Shown here: piece by piece, positions 13,095 through 28,667 of the stretch
Layout: the number at the start of each line of letters is the position of its first letter
Position numbering within the stretch: position 1 is the first letter of the stretch
Source: Owenia fusiformis
Taxonomy: Eukaryota > Annelida > Polychaeta > Sabellida > Oweniidae
Direction of reading: 5' to 3'
NCBI GenBank assembly: GCA_903813345.2
Contig: CAIIXF020000001.1
Location: 18,371,915-18,435,914, forward strand
DNA length: 64,000 bases
Made by a program: the position numbers and the translations under genes
Notes under the pieces: model-generated
Told to the model about the DNA's origin: nothing
Databases searched by the model: none
The model's input: the letters and a program-made list of their open reading frames with translations, nothing else

Positions 13095-16000
13095 GTAAGT
13101 TTTGATCCAAAATTTATTGCTTTGCGATAAACTTAATGAATTAAATCCATATGAATAGTTTCACATTTAACAGTGTTGTAAACTGAGTTGAACTGATGCG
13201 ACTGCTATTCCGCACCTGTAGTTTGAAAATGCAGCTTTTCAAATTGTTTTTAAAAATAACGAATTTTCGTTGTTAAAATGTTTTGTTGACTTTTTCTCAT
13301 TAATACTGTTTATCATTAAGGCTTTTATTTAATATTTGGGTGAGTGCTTATTCATAATAGAAATTGAGAATGGATGTTAGGAGTGATAAATTACTTTAGA
13401 AAAAGCCGCCATATTTGTATATGATAAAAGTACAGTGGCGCACCTATAGGGTAGTTAGGATACCAAAATCATGTTAGTCTATGTTATAGTTTGTCTTTGT
13501 GGTATAAACGAATGCTACTGTATGAAACAGATATTGATAGTATAAAATAATACATAGCAATCACTATAAATCGTAATTGAAATTATTTTGATGTTGCCAA
13601 TAAACGACAATAAATAAGTGTTTAGTTTTGTCACATAGGAAATAAATATATCCTCATGCGCGACACCCAGACGACTGACTTACAATGTAGCTTAACCATA
13701 TATCATCACTGATACCTATGTTCTATATCTTAATCTTTTCCGAAAGTTTAATGACTTTTTAATAACACTTGAAAATATCTTGGCTTTAAAGTAAGTTTAA
13801 GTAAGATTCTGCGTGTGAATATAAAAACGATCAATTTAACAACAGTAAGCCCCTTTGTGCCTTTGATATTAATCCAAATTCTTGACAATTAAATGCTTTT
13901 ATCCAGCATGGGTTTATCCCCATTGATCCTCTTTTTCATCTTGGAATCCGCTCGTGAAGATGCATGTAATGTTTTCCATCTGTGTTTGTTTTTTCTCCTC
14001 TTATAGCGGTTATGTTTTAATCTTTACGTTGTGAGGTTGGTTTGATTCAGTTACTAGATATAGAATGGCTTAGATAAGCACTAAATGATGATTAATCATA
14101 TTTATGTACTTATGTTTCTAACTCAAGTCATACTTTTCATATTTAGCACTGTATAAACGCACACCAATTAGGAGGATGAATTATGGTCATTTTATCCCAA
14201 AGTTCTCACATATTTCATTCAAATGGCCTCTACCGACAGGCGATGGCAGAAAAACTACTACGGCTCTGCCCTTTGACATTGTGTAAAGGGAAATATTTAT
14301 TGCTCAATATAATGCTACTTATTTACAATTGTCCCGACGTTTGTAGAAATTAATGAGGTCACGTAGCACTTTTGGTGCTATAAATATGGCTTGGTTTTGC
14401 TATGCTAACCCGATATGAAAACATTCTTTGAGGGATGGGTAGATTTAATATAATATAGATATAAATTGAGTCACTTATGATTATATTGAGTGTAAAACTA
14501 TAGGGAATAGCACGATATATTTTATTCTATCTTTCCTCTAATGCAATAAACTTGCGGTTATGCTTCATTCCCCGGTGACCAATCCAATCAACCATGAGAG
14601 CTTTATTAATTTGGTATGTTCCCCGCAATATCGAGATGTATAAATCCAAATAATATCGCTATTGGAAATGAAAGATAACAAAGAAGCATTTGCATATCTG
14701 TCGGGAATGTTTTTCTATTGATCAGTTTGAATATTGTTTTGTGTTCAACTCAATTATTAGTTGCATCTCCGGTTTCAAATATAGTCTAGGAAACTCAACT
14801 TATTCAGCGTATCAAAGGTATCAGTGTTAATGATTTCTAGAGACAATATATTCCTAGTTCATATTGTACCGTGTCTTTGTTAGAAGCAGCTATTTAAAAT
14901 CTCATTTCACTAAAACGTTGGTAATAACGAACATACGAGATCTATGTGATCAAGAACACTAAATCGTTGCTGATATGAATGCAGGAAGTGACTTTTTGAG
15001 TTTTAGGAAAAGCTTTTAGGAGTACTTAATTTTGAGGATTTGGATAATAATGGTTAAAATTGTGATATCTTTGCTTATTTTAATATAATTGGCAGGAAAA
15101 TTGATGGTATCTCTTGCTTGATTCCATGCAGTGATATTGTTTATTCACATGCATTAACAATGATTGTAATCATGCAACATGCCAATCAACATCATATTAG
15201 TTGATATTTGTTTGTTTTCATGCAACTCTCCTGTTTCTGATCCTGGAGTATGGACATTGTACTTGTTCTCATGTGTTGTCATTGTTCGTTGTTGTTGTTG
15301 TCCTCGTGTATTGTTATTGTTTGCTGTGTTTTATGCCTCATTCTTGTTTATCCTCACCAGACGCATTGATCCTGAATATGAATTATTGCCAATAACCCCT
15401 TGATCGTTTCACTCCTGCAATATAAAACATATTCATCAGTACATCTTGCAAGTATAGAATATCATATCAGTTCATGTTAAACAGAGCTACAAACTCACAA
15501 ATGTTCCCTTTAAATGGAGAAGTATCAGAATCCTTATACTTTCAACAACTAATATGAGATATGGGTGATCTAGTTTGTTTTATTGTACAAAGTGTATACT
15601 TTATCCTTTTGGCTAGGAAACGGTTGTTTTGCGGTGAACGAATTCGTCTTTCGTTACTAGGATTCGGGGTGATAAAAGCTTGCACCCGAGACCTTCTTAC
15701 TTAAAATATATAAGAAGTATTTCTTGGTAACAAAAACACTACAGAACATGTATGTTTCAGATGAATCTCACAATACAGATTCAGGGTTATGTTTTTCTGC
15801 TATGCGGCCCTTGATCTGGACTTTTTACTGAGAAACAGTTTTCTGATATTTATCGTTGTGGCATCTGACAGCTGAAAGTTTGAGGCAAGGGTCTGACAAA
15901 ATCAGTCAAGATATTCCCTCCTAAGCCTTGCAAGCTGTTCTACCGCGGAGTTTTCATGACAGTTACTCAACCCAAAGAATTTTAATAAGAAATAACTTCA

Positions 16001-16304
16001 TCTGTCAGACAATCTTTTGACTTTTTATCCATCAAATGATGCAACTCTTGCGGATACTTTCCAACAATTGACAGAGGTTGTGTCTATACTGTCTGTTTTG
16101 TTTGACACATCCAGTTGTTTTTCTAGAAGGTTTCAACAGTAATTATCAAAAAATGGAAATCCGAAACATATGTGTGCAAATATAAGTGTATTGATAGCCA
16201 TACTGATAAATATCACAAGTTTTAGATTGTAAATCTATACTGACCCCTCGCCGCTGTGCAAAACACCAAATATAGAACGCATTTATATTTCTGAAGACTC
16301 TCTG

Positions 16305-16722
16305 AAGATTATACACTCGTTAGGTGTTTGAGAAAATTAATGTTGATGTTTTCATTATAACCAACACCAGGTTAAATCATATAAATTAAGTTAAATTGAC
16401 TGAAAATAAAGTACATAAAAAGCGAGTGGTTTTGTGTGCCTATGTACAGACCATGAGATCATACACTCGTTTATTTTTATCAGTTTGGAAAATATACTTT
16501 TCGTTATTACCAAAGGTACAACTGAGAAATAATGAATGCTGGTATACCAAAAGCAAGTGTTTCGTGTAGCTATGTACAGACCATAAGATCATACATTCGT
16601 TTATTTTTATCATTGGAAGACACGTTTGGAAGATGTTGATGCTTTGCGTTATTACCAAAGAAAAGTTGAATTGAGTGAAACTGCGAAATAATGAATATAA
16701 AAAGCAAGCGTTTCTTTCTTGT
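16305..16722. repeat. three diverged tandem copies of a 130-150 bp unit
   Basis: The landmark ATACACTCGT (ATACATTCGT in the last copy) recurs at 16,311, 16,461 and 16,591, spacings of 150 and 130 bp. Copies 2 and 3 also share TATGTACAGACCAT (16,441 and 16,571), a CGTTTATTTTTATCA block, GTTATTACCAAAG and AAATAATGAATG. The copies differ by substitutions and small indels, so the duplication is not very recent. The 95-codon minus-strand frame here merely reads through the repeats. Confidence 0.75.
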
Positions 16723-17328
16723 GGCAAATCATACCCTGGTTAGTGGTTTCTCTTTTCAATAAGATTTGAAATACATTTTGATGGATCCATTTAAAACAGT
16801 TACTTTTTTCTCAGCTGTAACAAATCATTTCAAAACATCATTCACTTTGATATATTTCAAATTAATGAAAAATGACTTTAGGTATTCAATAGCAATTGAA
16901 ATAGTACACACAAAGGTGACTGCAAAAAATGAAAAGATTCTCAAATTATTTCGAAATATGTCAAACTATGCGCTAAAGAGGTTGAAGTCTACATATCATA
17001 CCGCCAATCTATCTTCGTTACTTTTTGACTCATTTTGACTAAGAAAAATTATTTAGAAATTTACAATTGAAATTGAAATAGAACAGAAAAAGGTTTGGAG
17101 ACATTTTGTTATTTCTGTTGTCTGAGGTTGACGGTGTGATTACTACCTGTGAATTAAAGGACGTCTATGTGACGTGTTAGCATTTGTAATTACTGCCCAA
17201 GTTATTATAGCTTGTATCTGATGCCCCGAGAGGACCAATCTAACTGTCAAACTACACACATGCAGTCTATAATCTCAAACAAATTGCTGGGTTCACCCCA
17301 GATGTGGTGGGAGAAGGTAACTACAAAA

Positions 17329-17342
17329 GTTTCCATAGCAAC
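17329..17342 (+). promoter_or_regulatory. X-box-like RFX motif
   Basis: GTTTCCATAGCAAC matches the X-box consensus at all positions and is followed by GATTTT. Its flanks differ from those of the other copies, so it is not part of a shared repeat. Confidence 0.35.
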
Positions 17343-20300
17343 GATTTTGTGGGTAAAGTTTTCCATGAAATTCACAACGCGGCTTTCGCTCCTCGTTTAT
17401 TAATAGCCTAAAGAAGCGGAAATTTCTCTGTATTAACGTATGTGTATCTATATGGTTCTTCTGTATCAGTAAGTCTTGCCCAATGTGGTCTAAGAAAGAT
17501 CACTTTGCTTCGCAAATGCATCTTTTGATGTGTTAGATGGTGGTTTCCAAGCTCATAAATACGAAATAACTTTAGCACTTGTTTCGTTTTTCTTTGCAAA
17601 GATGCCAGCCACATCAAAAGTGAAAGTCAAAAGGCAGTAGATCATTAAATATGTACTGGTTTTGTGGCCAGACCATGTTTTCGTAGACAGTTCAAGCCCA
17701 TACGATTGAGGCCTGGTTCTGATGGTGGCCACAAACCAACTAGGGGTCTAAAACACGTGGCTGAACTCTATACCAGACCATTGAAACAGAAGAACTGCGT
17801 TTGTATCCAGGTATCATTATTGCAAAATCGGAATCAGTAAAAAGATATTTACATTTGAATAACATAATTTAATTAGTTATTCCTTCAAAGTCTTTGATAT
17901 TCAAGGTCTCGTTGTTCGTTTTTTACTTCTAGTAAGTTGCAATACTTTGTTTTTCTTATTCATAAATCTAATGTCTTTCATCAATGTTATTAGTTATTCA
18001 CATTAAAAGATAAAAAATTATGAATATATGGTTAATGGAAATCAATATTGTCTCATTAATATTTCATAATATCGACTAGATGTTGAATCCCTTGTCATTC
18101 ATCCTCTTCTGTTGCAAACAACGAATGATAAAAATTCTGTTCTTATCATTTAACGATTTGTCTCTCAAGTTTTTTAAAATAAATTGTTTTTGACATGTGT
18201 ATATTTAGTAAAGGTTATTCTTAGGGCCATGAGTGAATACAGTATACAGTTTAGTGAAATGACTTGGACCAAAACCGCTGTCTTTGTGATTAATGGTTTT
18301 TGGAAGTGGCAAACTGGTATCAGAGGAGATATTGTCCCAGAATGCCCGTATTGGATAATGTGATTACATTTACCTGTAACATATCCTCATTCTGAAAGTA
18401 TATGCAAAGACTCATGGGTTGGTGTGACCGTCTGATTGCTGTAAATGGCGTGATAACATTGTTTCTAGAACAACAGAAATATTACAATATTGTGAGAAAA
18501 CTTGTTTGAAGATCACGATGTAAGCCTCGTTGTATATATACACAAATGCCACGCTTGCTTTAATAACAACAGTGAGTATTCCACGACCATTATATGTCTG
18601 ATGCAAGGGAGAATCATGGTCATTGTCTGTCTACAATATTACTGTCTATCGCGGCCATTATGTGTCTACCTTGTGGAAAACTGAAATTTGCATATATTTA
18701 TTGTGACATTGAATTGTGCTAATATTAGGTATATAGTGCAAGTACACATTTTGAGATGTATCGAAACGTTTATGGCGTTTCTACATAGTCCTTTGATCTG
18801 TTGACAATATATTCAGAGAGTGGATAACGTACGATTGTATAAGTATAGTGCAAAAGTCCGGGACATGATGACCGAAAATATATCAAAAAAATGCTTAATG
18901 GCCTATCAGTCTCGGAGGCCATTGGTTCAAAAATTGCATATAGTTCTAGAGGAGCGGTTGTTTTATTTTCCTGGTGATACCCATTGCATTTGTTCGACTT
19001 CGCTTTAAAAGAGAGCTTCGTCTTGATAACTAGACTCTGCTCTCAGGGTATGCATCACATGTGATGACTCGGTGATCTTTTGTAATCTCTGACTGGCGGA
19101 GGGAGGCAATATACAAGAAATATGGAAATATCTTGGACAGTTAATGCAACCTTTCGGCAAAGCACAGTCAAATGTATTTCGGTATACTACTCACCATGTT
19201 GTTCATGACCAAGTTGACTAAATGTCCAAACAAATCTATGAAGTATATTTATCATTTGAGAAAGTTTTACAAATAAGTAAGGCGATTACGACTCGTGCCG
19301 TCAAATCGTCAAAACAGCTAATTCCAACAATATCTGATGAGATTCAGAACACTATTGTCAATTTGATTATAAGTATTTTCAATAACAGATCTGTACTGGA
19401 GGATATGATATTTGATACGCAAGCAATTTGAGAAATAGTTGATGTTTGACTAAAAGATGGCGAGGTGAGCAAACTCCTCACATTCACATCAACTTGGTAA
19501 TATTACGCAACAATTAAAATGGAATTGTGCTAATACCCGTCTTTTGAATACGTCCTCGCCCAGCAGTGGATATCTACGAAAACAATTTGTCAATATGCAC
19601 GTATCCTAGATTTAAAAACATTGACTTATACAAACATTATAACTTTGAATGTCGATAAACCTAATTATTTTTTAATATGAGAAATTAATTAAGCGTTGAA
19701 AGCTTGACACTTTCCTTGATAAAACTTTTTTAATATCATGGCCGTCGAAGTTTGTGATTATCTTCAAGGTCCATACTGGTAAGTCAGTTTGCCTTTTCAC
19801 CCAGTGGCTAATCTTTCTGCTAGTAAAGGAACCTACACGTAGCCTCTGGGAAAATTTCCATTTTAACATTTGCCGAAACATCTGAAGATCTAAACAAAGT
19901 GCCGGGACCACGCTATAAATGTTTTGAGTATGTCACATCTTTATCACTTCTGATCGGGCAAATTTTTTTAGATCAGGGTTCGGTACACTTTGTAGATATC
20001 ATATGGTTGCATGACATGTCAAAAACTTCATCAAAACAAGAAAAAGCATCTGTATCAAAGAAATATGGTTTCCATTCATGACGATGTGTCCTCAAAACAA
20101 AGTCCTGAGGATGTGATTGTAAACTTTGAATAGCCCATGACCATATTGCACAATGATCAGCGTTTCGAGCCATTTAACTTGAAAGCAAACTGCATCTAGA
20201 ATCATATACCACATAGAATCATCTTCACATTGTTAAATGTTGTTTAGAATTGGCGAAGAAAAGTTATCATCCCTCTGGCTAGTGGAAATGTGATTATATT

Positions 20301-23300
20301 TCAATGGCAAGGTATGATTCGTTTCATTGTGCAACTGATGTCTGAAATTCATGGCTTTATTGGTCTCAGTTAGACGCGTTTCTGGAAGTGAATTTAATTT
20401 CTTGATTTATTGTTTCTTATCTGTCTAACTGACTGTATGTGAAGTAATAGTTGGACGCATCCAGAGGTCAGATTTCTGAGTAGCCATGCCTGTACCCCGC
20501 AAATGGTATTATATTTCTACCAGAGGCAATTAGCGCTAGAAATTACCGAATGTGCATCTGTGTCCGTTGCATCCTCGTTTGGATCCGAATTCCTTGACTT
20601 ATCTGATGACAGATCATTTCTGATATACTGTTAGTACATTGGCAAACAATCTCTTTCACGTGTGTAAATAAAATATTGAACAAAGAAGCAGTACATCATT
20701 TGCGGATACTGCAACAGATAAAGCAAGAAGCGAAAAAGAAGGACATGCTACGGCAGTTAGAGGTATTGTGACAGCACTTACAAACATCTCCAACTAAGAA
20801 GGTAATGTTAGAATATTCTACCTAATTGAAGTTGAAGGCTCGTCAAGTTAACATGCTTGGTTACGCCTGTCTTAACTCAATCCAAATGCCAATGGTCGCT
20901 CTTTCATTAACCATTTTAATTACAAAAATATTGCATTGGACGTCTCGGATATGCTTCAATGGTCTTTCCAAATTCTCTATTTAAATGATTAGATGCTAGA
21001 TTAAATATGATATTGATAATGAAACGCAACGGATTAACGATAAAGTTTAATTTAAATTGCTTATGAGACAATCTACGCTAGACTGATTTTGTCAAACAGA
21101 AATCCAATTGAGCTTGTTATATTTCGTCTTGAGAGTTCTATTTGTTAATGGTCTATTTCGTCTGAAGTAAATAATCCAATCTTACCAGTCTAGTTATCTT
21201 GAGATCCAATGCAAATACTATAAATCCCAATTACTTGTTAATAATCAGTTGAATCAGTTAGTTAAGCTGTCCCTCCTTGAATTTCACGTCCTTTGTATTT
21301 TCAAACAAGTTAAAAACTATTTGAAATTGTGTGACAATTTTTTGATACATTGATAAGACCTGGTTAGTCTCCTTCCATGACAGATCATAGGATACCACAT
21401 CAAAACCCCTAAAGCGAAAGCCTTTCAAATGAAATACTTAGAAGTAAACTTCAAATAAAACGTCATCATCGATAAAATATAAGTTGGTTCAACTTTGGCT
21501 TCTAAAGTTTATCAAAGTTTCATACTACCTGAGGTCGTGTGGTTTTTCCAATGTGAAGGATTCGGAAAATGAGAGGGACCTACATGGAGGGTATAATAAT
21601 GGTGCATTTGCATATGAAGGGCTTGTTTGGTAATGTCTTGTCTATTGCTCTATAGGTACTGTATGTGATATTAGCCGCGCCAATTAAAACACACTCTTCT
21701 ATTGTTATGCATGAGCAGCTAGCCCACGTGAACTTATATGTCATGTTTTATGCAGTATGTAGCTATAGTATGTAGATGGTAAATATTTAGCATAGTGTAA
21801 CACACATCGAACGCTAGCCGCGGAATTAATACACCAAGCTACTCTGCCGACGGAGATCAAGGTAATTGCATTTTTTGTTCATTTGGCGGATCATTTGGCA
21901 TCATACTTTTCTCAAGATTAATGTTGTCGTATCTCCTCTCACTTTCTATGCATATGGCTCCTAGGGCCCGCACCGCGTGAAAGTTAGTTAAGGTGATGAC
22001 ACCGGTATCATTAGTCATAATTTTATGAGTTGGTGTGTCGAGGTGATCATTGGGAGCAATCCAAAGCATTATTAGTCATCTATAATAAGGACCAGAAGTA
22101 CAATTTGTTCAATTTAGTGGATCGTCAAAGTGCGAGAGATCATCCACACGCAATCCATCATATAAGTCCTTAAGACACACAAACAATAAAATTCACTCAT
22201 TTTTGGGATTTTACTTTTAGTCTGTTTATTTTTGTTTGTCGTGCAAATTTTGCATGGTAAGCTAAATCTTTGCGCCTTTCATCGTTCATTCTCAAAGTGA
22301 CATCAAAGGGAGAAGAAGCTCATACGTTGATGTGCATAGTTGATAAGTCAGGTGTAGTTTAAGTTCATATCTTGGTCAGTTGATCTAGTTGGTCAACGCC
22401 TGTTGGGAATAATCTATTGGGATATAATCATTTTAATCCATTACACTAATGGAAAAATAACTTGTAAAATGTATTACAAGGATTTTGCAAAATCACTCTT
22501 AATGAAAACAAACGTCAATGGGTCAATGTGAAATAACATTAACCGGGCTTTTATCATCTTTATGTGATAATAAGCTTACTTAATCAACGGTTTGATAGCT
22601 TCTAAATTAAATCATCCTTACTAGAGAGGTGTTCATATTAGTTGCCTATTATTGTCTCGTAAACTGTGATCTGTAGATGTTCAACAGCAAATTAAGCAAT
22701 CATTTTGTCACCGAATCCACTGATAGGTGGATAGATGCGAAAATGAACGCCGATTATAGCTTCCCGTCGTTTATACGGAATAAACTATTTATTGACCAAA
22801 AGATGGACACAGTGGTAAAGTGTTCCATAAAACAGCGAAAATAAATAACTAGTAATATTCTCTTATACGGATTTACTTTGATGTATTATTTAAATCTCTT
22901 TAATCATGCTGTTGTCTTACAGAAGATAACATATTAGAAAAATCAAAGCGATCTGTTATGTTTATTTCATTCAATATTACTGAAGCTGTTTAAACACATG
23001 AACATCTACGAACGAATGATGTATGAAATAACAGCTAAATGCATAAATCGTCCGTTTTAAAAATGGACGTGGTTAAATATTGTACACATCAGAATTTATT
23101 TTTGAAATGTAGTAGTGTGTTAACAATTGTTATCTGTTTAAAATGATGATTTAAAATCAAACATATAAAGGTTCACTTACCATTTACTCCTTTTAAATGC
23201 TTCCGTGTCTGGCGAAAAATGTTCCATTGCTAGGGTGATTAGCTGGACCAAACAATCAGTAACCAAAAATAGGGAACTTGAGCAAAATATGGTTTTGTGA

Positions 23301-26300
23301 TAACCCACATGTTTAAACTCATTGTTTGTCAGTGAGAACTTGATGAAACTTGACAAGTTCTCCACATTTGTGATATGGTTTGTTTTTATGTTAAGATTAG
23401 AATGTAAGGAATGTCAGAGAAGAGAGATTATGAAAAAATGGTATAATGATGGGAATGAAATGATGGAAATCATACAAAACATTCTTCATTCAGGATATGG
23501 AAACGTTTGCCACGGAAGCAAGCTTACTTGGCTTTCTTAAACCTTTTGTATTTTCTCACTGCCTCGTGATAATGCATTTTTATGATGTGATTCATAACAT
23601 CTGCAAAAGTGAGAAATCGCGCTTGAATTGTTGTGTTTTTACAGAAAAAGATGGATTAAAAGTGTACCATCTGCCGTAAAGGTAATCTTCCCCCATCGAT
23701 CAAGTTCCAATTAATCCACGTCGCTGTCTATATGATATCACAAATAAGCTCGTCGGAAGCTCCATACAAGACAAAGCCTTTATTTTTTCATCCTTATGAT
23801 GAATGACTCTTCCTTATCTGGGCACCGGTTTTGAATAATGGCCAAACAAGACCCAACTCTGGATTACCTGCATCAATAAACCAATGAATCTCAGAATGAG
23901 CACATTTTGACAACAAGAAAACTGATCACATTGCTACATGGCCTTAATAACATGATGGATTATAAGGTTTTAATACCTCCAGTAAATAGATAAAAGTGAA
24001 TGGATTATCCATCAACTAATTTCAAAATGCAACCAATCTGAAATTATTTTTTATAATTTCATTTTGGGATTAAATCACATCCACCTACTTAGTTCGTGCT
24101 GTATTTGATCTTCATGATTTTAAATATGTTGTGAATTGATTAATGAATTTGTTTAGGTATTAATTGACAAGTTAAATCACTCTTGCGTATGATTTTGTCA
24201 AATATAAAGCCCACGGATTTTAATTGCAATTTTATAAAACTTTGACAGGAATTTTGCTGCAATATGTGACATTTATCTCGTGAGTATTTCCTCTTTAGTA
24301 GGGAAAGACTTAAAATTGACCTGTATTTTCTAAATTGTTACAATTGAGTCACAAAACCACTTCCTGATGTGGGAGTCGATCCAAATACCAGGATATTATG
24401 GGTGTCATTTCTGAATTGATTGCTAAGATGCTAAGATTCCCTGAACTGATCATTACAATCTTTCCCATCGGTACATGTTCTCATCTAGAATACGAATCAA
24501 ATATTTGCAGGTGATGTTTTTAATTAATTTTACGATATTTTCCAAAGGGTTTCAGGCGCTAGCGATCTGGTTCTGCTTAAGTTACTTTGTTCTTCACATC
24601 AGAATCCCAAGTTTGAACAATTAATATTTGTGTATTATTGTAGAGTATTGTTTTGTTGTGTCTGAATGGTATATCGGTTGTGTAAATAGTATTAGTCATT
24701 TGTGTACATGATATATTACTTTCGAAATACGTAGTAAGATATATAAGGGGTAGAAAATGTCGGGTAGCGGAAAATTGATATGAATACATCTTGAACATGC
24801 ATTCTTGGAAATATAGTAGCTTCCATGAAAAATGATTTGTCTTTCGGGTTCGGTTATTTAAGATTTAACGTGAAGAAATGTGTAAATTCATGAAAATGAT
24901 AAAGGTGTAGAGTCACGAAATTGTTAAAATCTCCATGAATATGTTGTTAAATTAAAGCAAGTCAAAGAATGATACTAAACCTTTTAGAATTTATATTGAA
25001 ATTATCCATAATTTCATCCATCTGGGTATTTTGAAAACTCGGATAGGACAAGGTTGCTATAAACTGCCAAACAGAATGTCTATGGTAAAGCGAATTGTCT
25101 AATAACCTTTAAAGTTAACAAATACACATCAGTGCAAGAAGACTGAACAATTAATATTTGACAATACATTTCAGGTGTTTTGAAAAATGAGATTTTGTTG
25201 ACCTTTTACACAATAAGAGTGACTGCCATTTTGAAGTGAGCCATTATTATAGATGTACGTTGAAGCATATGCTCTGTGAAATCACAAATGAAATGTTAGA
25301 ATTAGATCTTAACTGGAGACTATGAATTTAAGATTTTATTGAACATACGTCAAATGTGATTTATGGAGTTTTTACCGTCGGATGACTTGTTTTGGCAGCT
25401 GTTATCATTTTAAAAAACAAAACAAAACTTCATTAGATTAACGTTCTCTTCCTGAATAAGATAACATGCAGTTGCTAGTTAACTCCTTTATTATGTATCC
25501 TAAATACTAAACATAAAGATAGTTTAAATGCAGATATGTAAAACAAACATTTCCTGAGATTTACAAATATTTTCTAACCGCAAAAGCAGGTTGATCAATC
25601 TCGTTCTATTTTATTCTATTTTATGTTTTTAATCGTGCCATATCTAATAACAATAACCTGCTGCCATGTTATCATGATATGATATTTATTGAGGATTTTG
25701 TAATTGTTGCATATATACAGTCGATAAAGCAATAATTAATTGCAATAACTTTTATTAATAGTCAGAATGTTGCTGTATTACACTATAATACTGGCATAAC
25801 ATGTATCCGTGTATATTTCATATACAATGATATATCATTAAAGTTGGTACACGAAAAATATAAACCATACATGAACTAAAATAAAACATTAATCTTATAT
25901 ATTCTTGCAGTCTAAGAATATCAATAAATCGATGGAAAATAGTTGTAATGATTTCATTGGTATGATTTTCTGAAGTTTAGTGTGTTTCATTTCTTAAATG
26001 TTACACTCTGTGCTTTCTCATCATATGCAATAATTACATACATTGGAAATCCTATCAATGGAAATAGAAATGAAATCATAATTCTAGTCTCGCTCATGTT
26101 GCAAACAGAGTCTGGAGCAACTGAACGTTAATTTCTCCTGAGAACTGTAAGTGGTTTCAATACATGATAGCAATGTGGTACATTCACAGAATCATAATGG
26201 CTAGTTAAAATATTGACTAATTGAATGTGACTCCCTCGAATGATTACAAATAGTGGCACTGAATACTGTGTTCCTACATCAAGCCATTTCAATTTTGATT

Positions 26301-28324
26301 TGGATCTTTTCTATACAAGTGACATTGGTATGATTTCATCTCCTCAGTATAATACCAGATGGTATATTAAATTGAGTAGATAAGCAGATAAAATTAGCTT
26401 TTGCTATCATGTATACACTGATTTTCATGAAGAATCGTTCCATTCAAATAAGGGTTCCATCGCTAGAATTGCATGTAATATTGAGTTTTGTGATTTCGCA
26501 GATCTTGACTGTCAAAGTATTATGAACTATAATCATCTCTGAACAAACAGGACTGGTCGATGTTTGAGAATCATTATACATCAAAGGTGATATTTATTCT
26601 TTGGAATTATATATCATTATTTTCGACTATCATCCTGCTTCTTGTGTCTCAGTTTCGTTCAACCAATCTCTAGTGTAAACAAAGATGAATATTTGCTTCA
26701 TAAAAAGTAATTAATTTTGATTATTTTCTCACAAGACTCACAATTTGACAGTGTGTATGTTTTGTATCTACAGTAATCATGATTACGATATTACATCTGT
26801 TAAATTACACTTTCATCTAAACTGATGAGCATGAAAAAGCTAGAATATGAGTTATCAGAGGAATTATATTGGATATTGGTTTTCAACTGTTTTTGACAAC
26901 TTGATAGTATTAAATTACAAATATAGATTTCTGAGATGAGGTGTAATTCACTTGAGGTTAGGGCTTTGATGTCATCTGACAGATCAAGACTTGAACATAA
27001 AACTATCATGCTTCATTCTCTTGGGGCCTCCGACTTTCAACCCAATAAACGGATGACTGGTTGTCCATTTCAGTTTTCCATACTCCTGAGAGTTTCGTAA
27101 AATGATTGACGAAGCGCTAGAAAACCATACATGTGATAATCGTTAATTGTATTCCAAATCCTTCTCACTCATAAACGGAACATAAACCAATCATATGAAT
27201 TACCTATTATTGCTTGATTTGTAGTTTATGAAACGTTTTATTGTATCCGATTTAAATATTCAGGTATAATCAATATTACAAGGGAATTTACACGTTAATT
27301 CAAGTTTCCATGTGTGTATTATAAAGAATATTTGGCACAGTGGTCGAGACGTTCTCAGACACTCCATGTAACAGCTTTTTAAACAAACGAAAGCGAACTA
27401 AGTGGTTCTAAATTTATATCATTGATTTTCTAATTTTAACACCAATCATTTGATTTTTGATTTAGAGGTATCGCAGATATTTTTTAGTGTTATACTCAAT
27501 GACTTATTTCGGATCTAAGGAATAAAGTATGTAAGTAAGGAATCATATATTCTTCTAACGTGTCAGCATCTAGCATTTGTAAAGATGCAAATTACTTAAT
27601 TACGAGAGATTTATTCAGGATCTATGTATGTAGCATTGCATAACATCCCAGATTTACTCTTTCATCTCTCAGCTCACCATGACAGTTTGACATCTTAGGC
27701 AACTGTAAATATGTATAACTCATCGCCGTATCTGTTCTTATAACGCTAGCCTGGTTATAGAAGACTGATATTTAGAAATCTACAATGCCATGTGCAACCA
27801 GTATGTCAAGGTTTATTATGAAAACAACAAATGTACGATTGTTCATAATTAAAGAAAATTGGTTAAATTCTCATGATGCTCAAAATCAATAGCACTAAAC
27901 TTTTAGATAATTACATTGCTACATATCGATGATGCGGAATTATATTTCCAATTAAAATAGAAATTGCCTCAGAATATTTCCATTTACTTGAGCTATGACT
28001 ATTGAATCAGATAAGGGGAACCGACAGCTGATATGAAATAATTTTCAACCGATTGTCACAAACTCGTCAAACCTGAAGTTAATTACTTCTAGAGAAAGCT
28101 TCCAAACAAAGAAATACGAAGAATTTCTAGAATCAATTCGATCGTTAACTGGTCAAGATTTGAAGCCTGTCATAGAGCTCTCAGAAATGGTGGGAAAACG
28201 TCAAAACACCAGTTTGTAATTCAACGATAAATACGTCAACTTTGTTGTATGAAGTTAGACTGAAAGACATGGTCTTTGTTTATACTCATTAACAGACTTT
28301 CCAAAACAATCTGGACAGATTGTC

Positions 28325-28338
28325 GTTTCCATAGTAAC
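28325..28338 (+). promoter_or_regulatory. X-box-like RFX motif
   Basis: GTTTCCATAGTAAC is identical to the copy at 33,004 and lies 343 bp from the next X-box at 28,668. A pair this close suggests one regulatory element. Confidence 0.35.
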
Positions 28339-28667
28339 TGATACCATCGCTATAAACTTTAGCCCTCATCTACCCATATTCTCAAAGTATTATCGTTTAG
28401 AATCGGTCCTCATTGAAACTAATGGAAAAAGAATGCAAAGGAATTGATTAAACTGAGAGAGGGATCTCGCTTGTAGTACTTGTATATTCTATTAAGGTCT
28501 CTTGGATCTCTTTCTCACTAGCAGGACAATTTAATTTAAGGCATGGACTCTTTTGGAATCCAGATAATCCCCTGTTATCAAAGTTTAATTTGAAAGGATT
28601 TTAACGAAATTATTACTTTAGTTAATGGCTTTGCTTCAGGAAGGTTAGAACGGAGGCTGTGGAGTCA

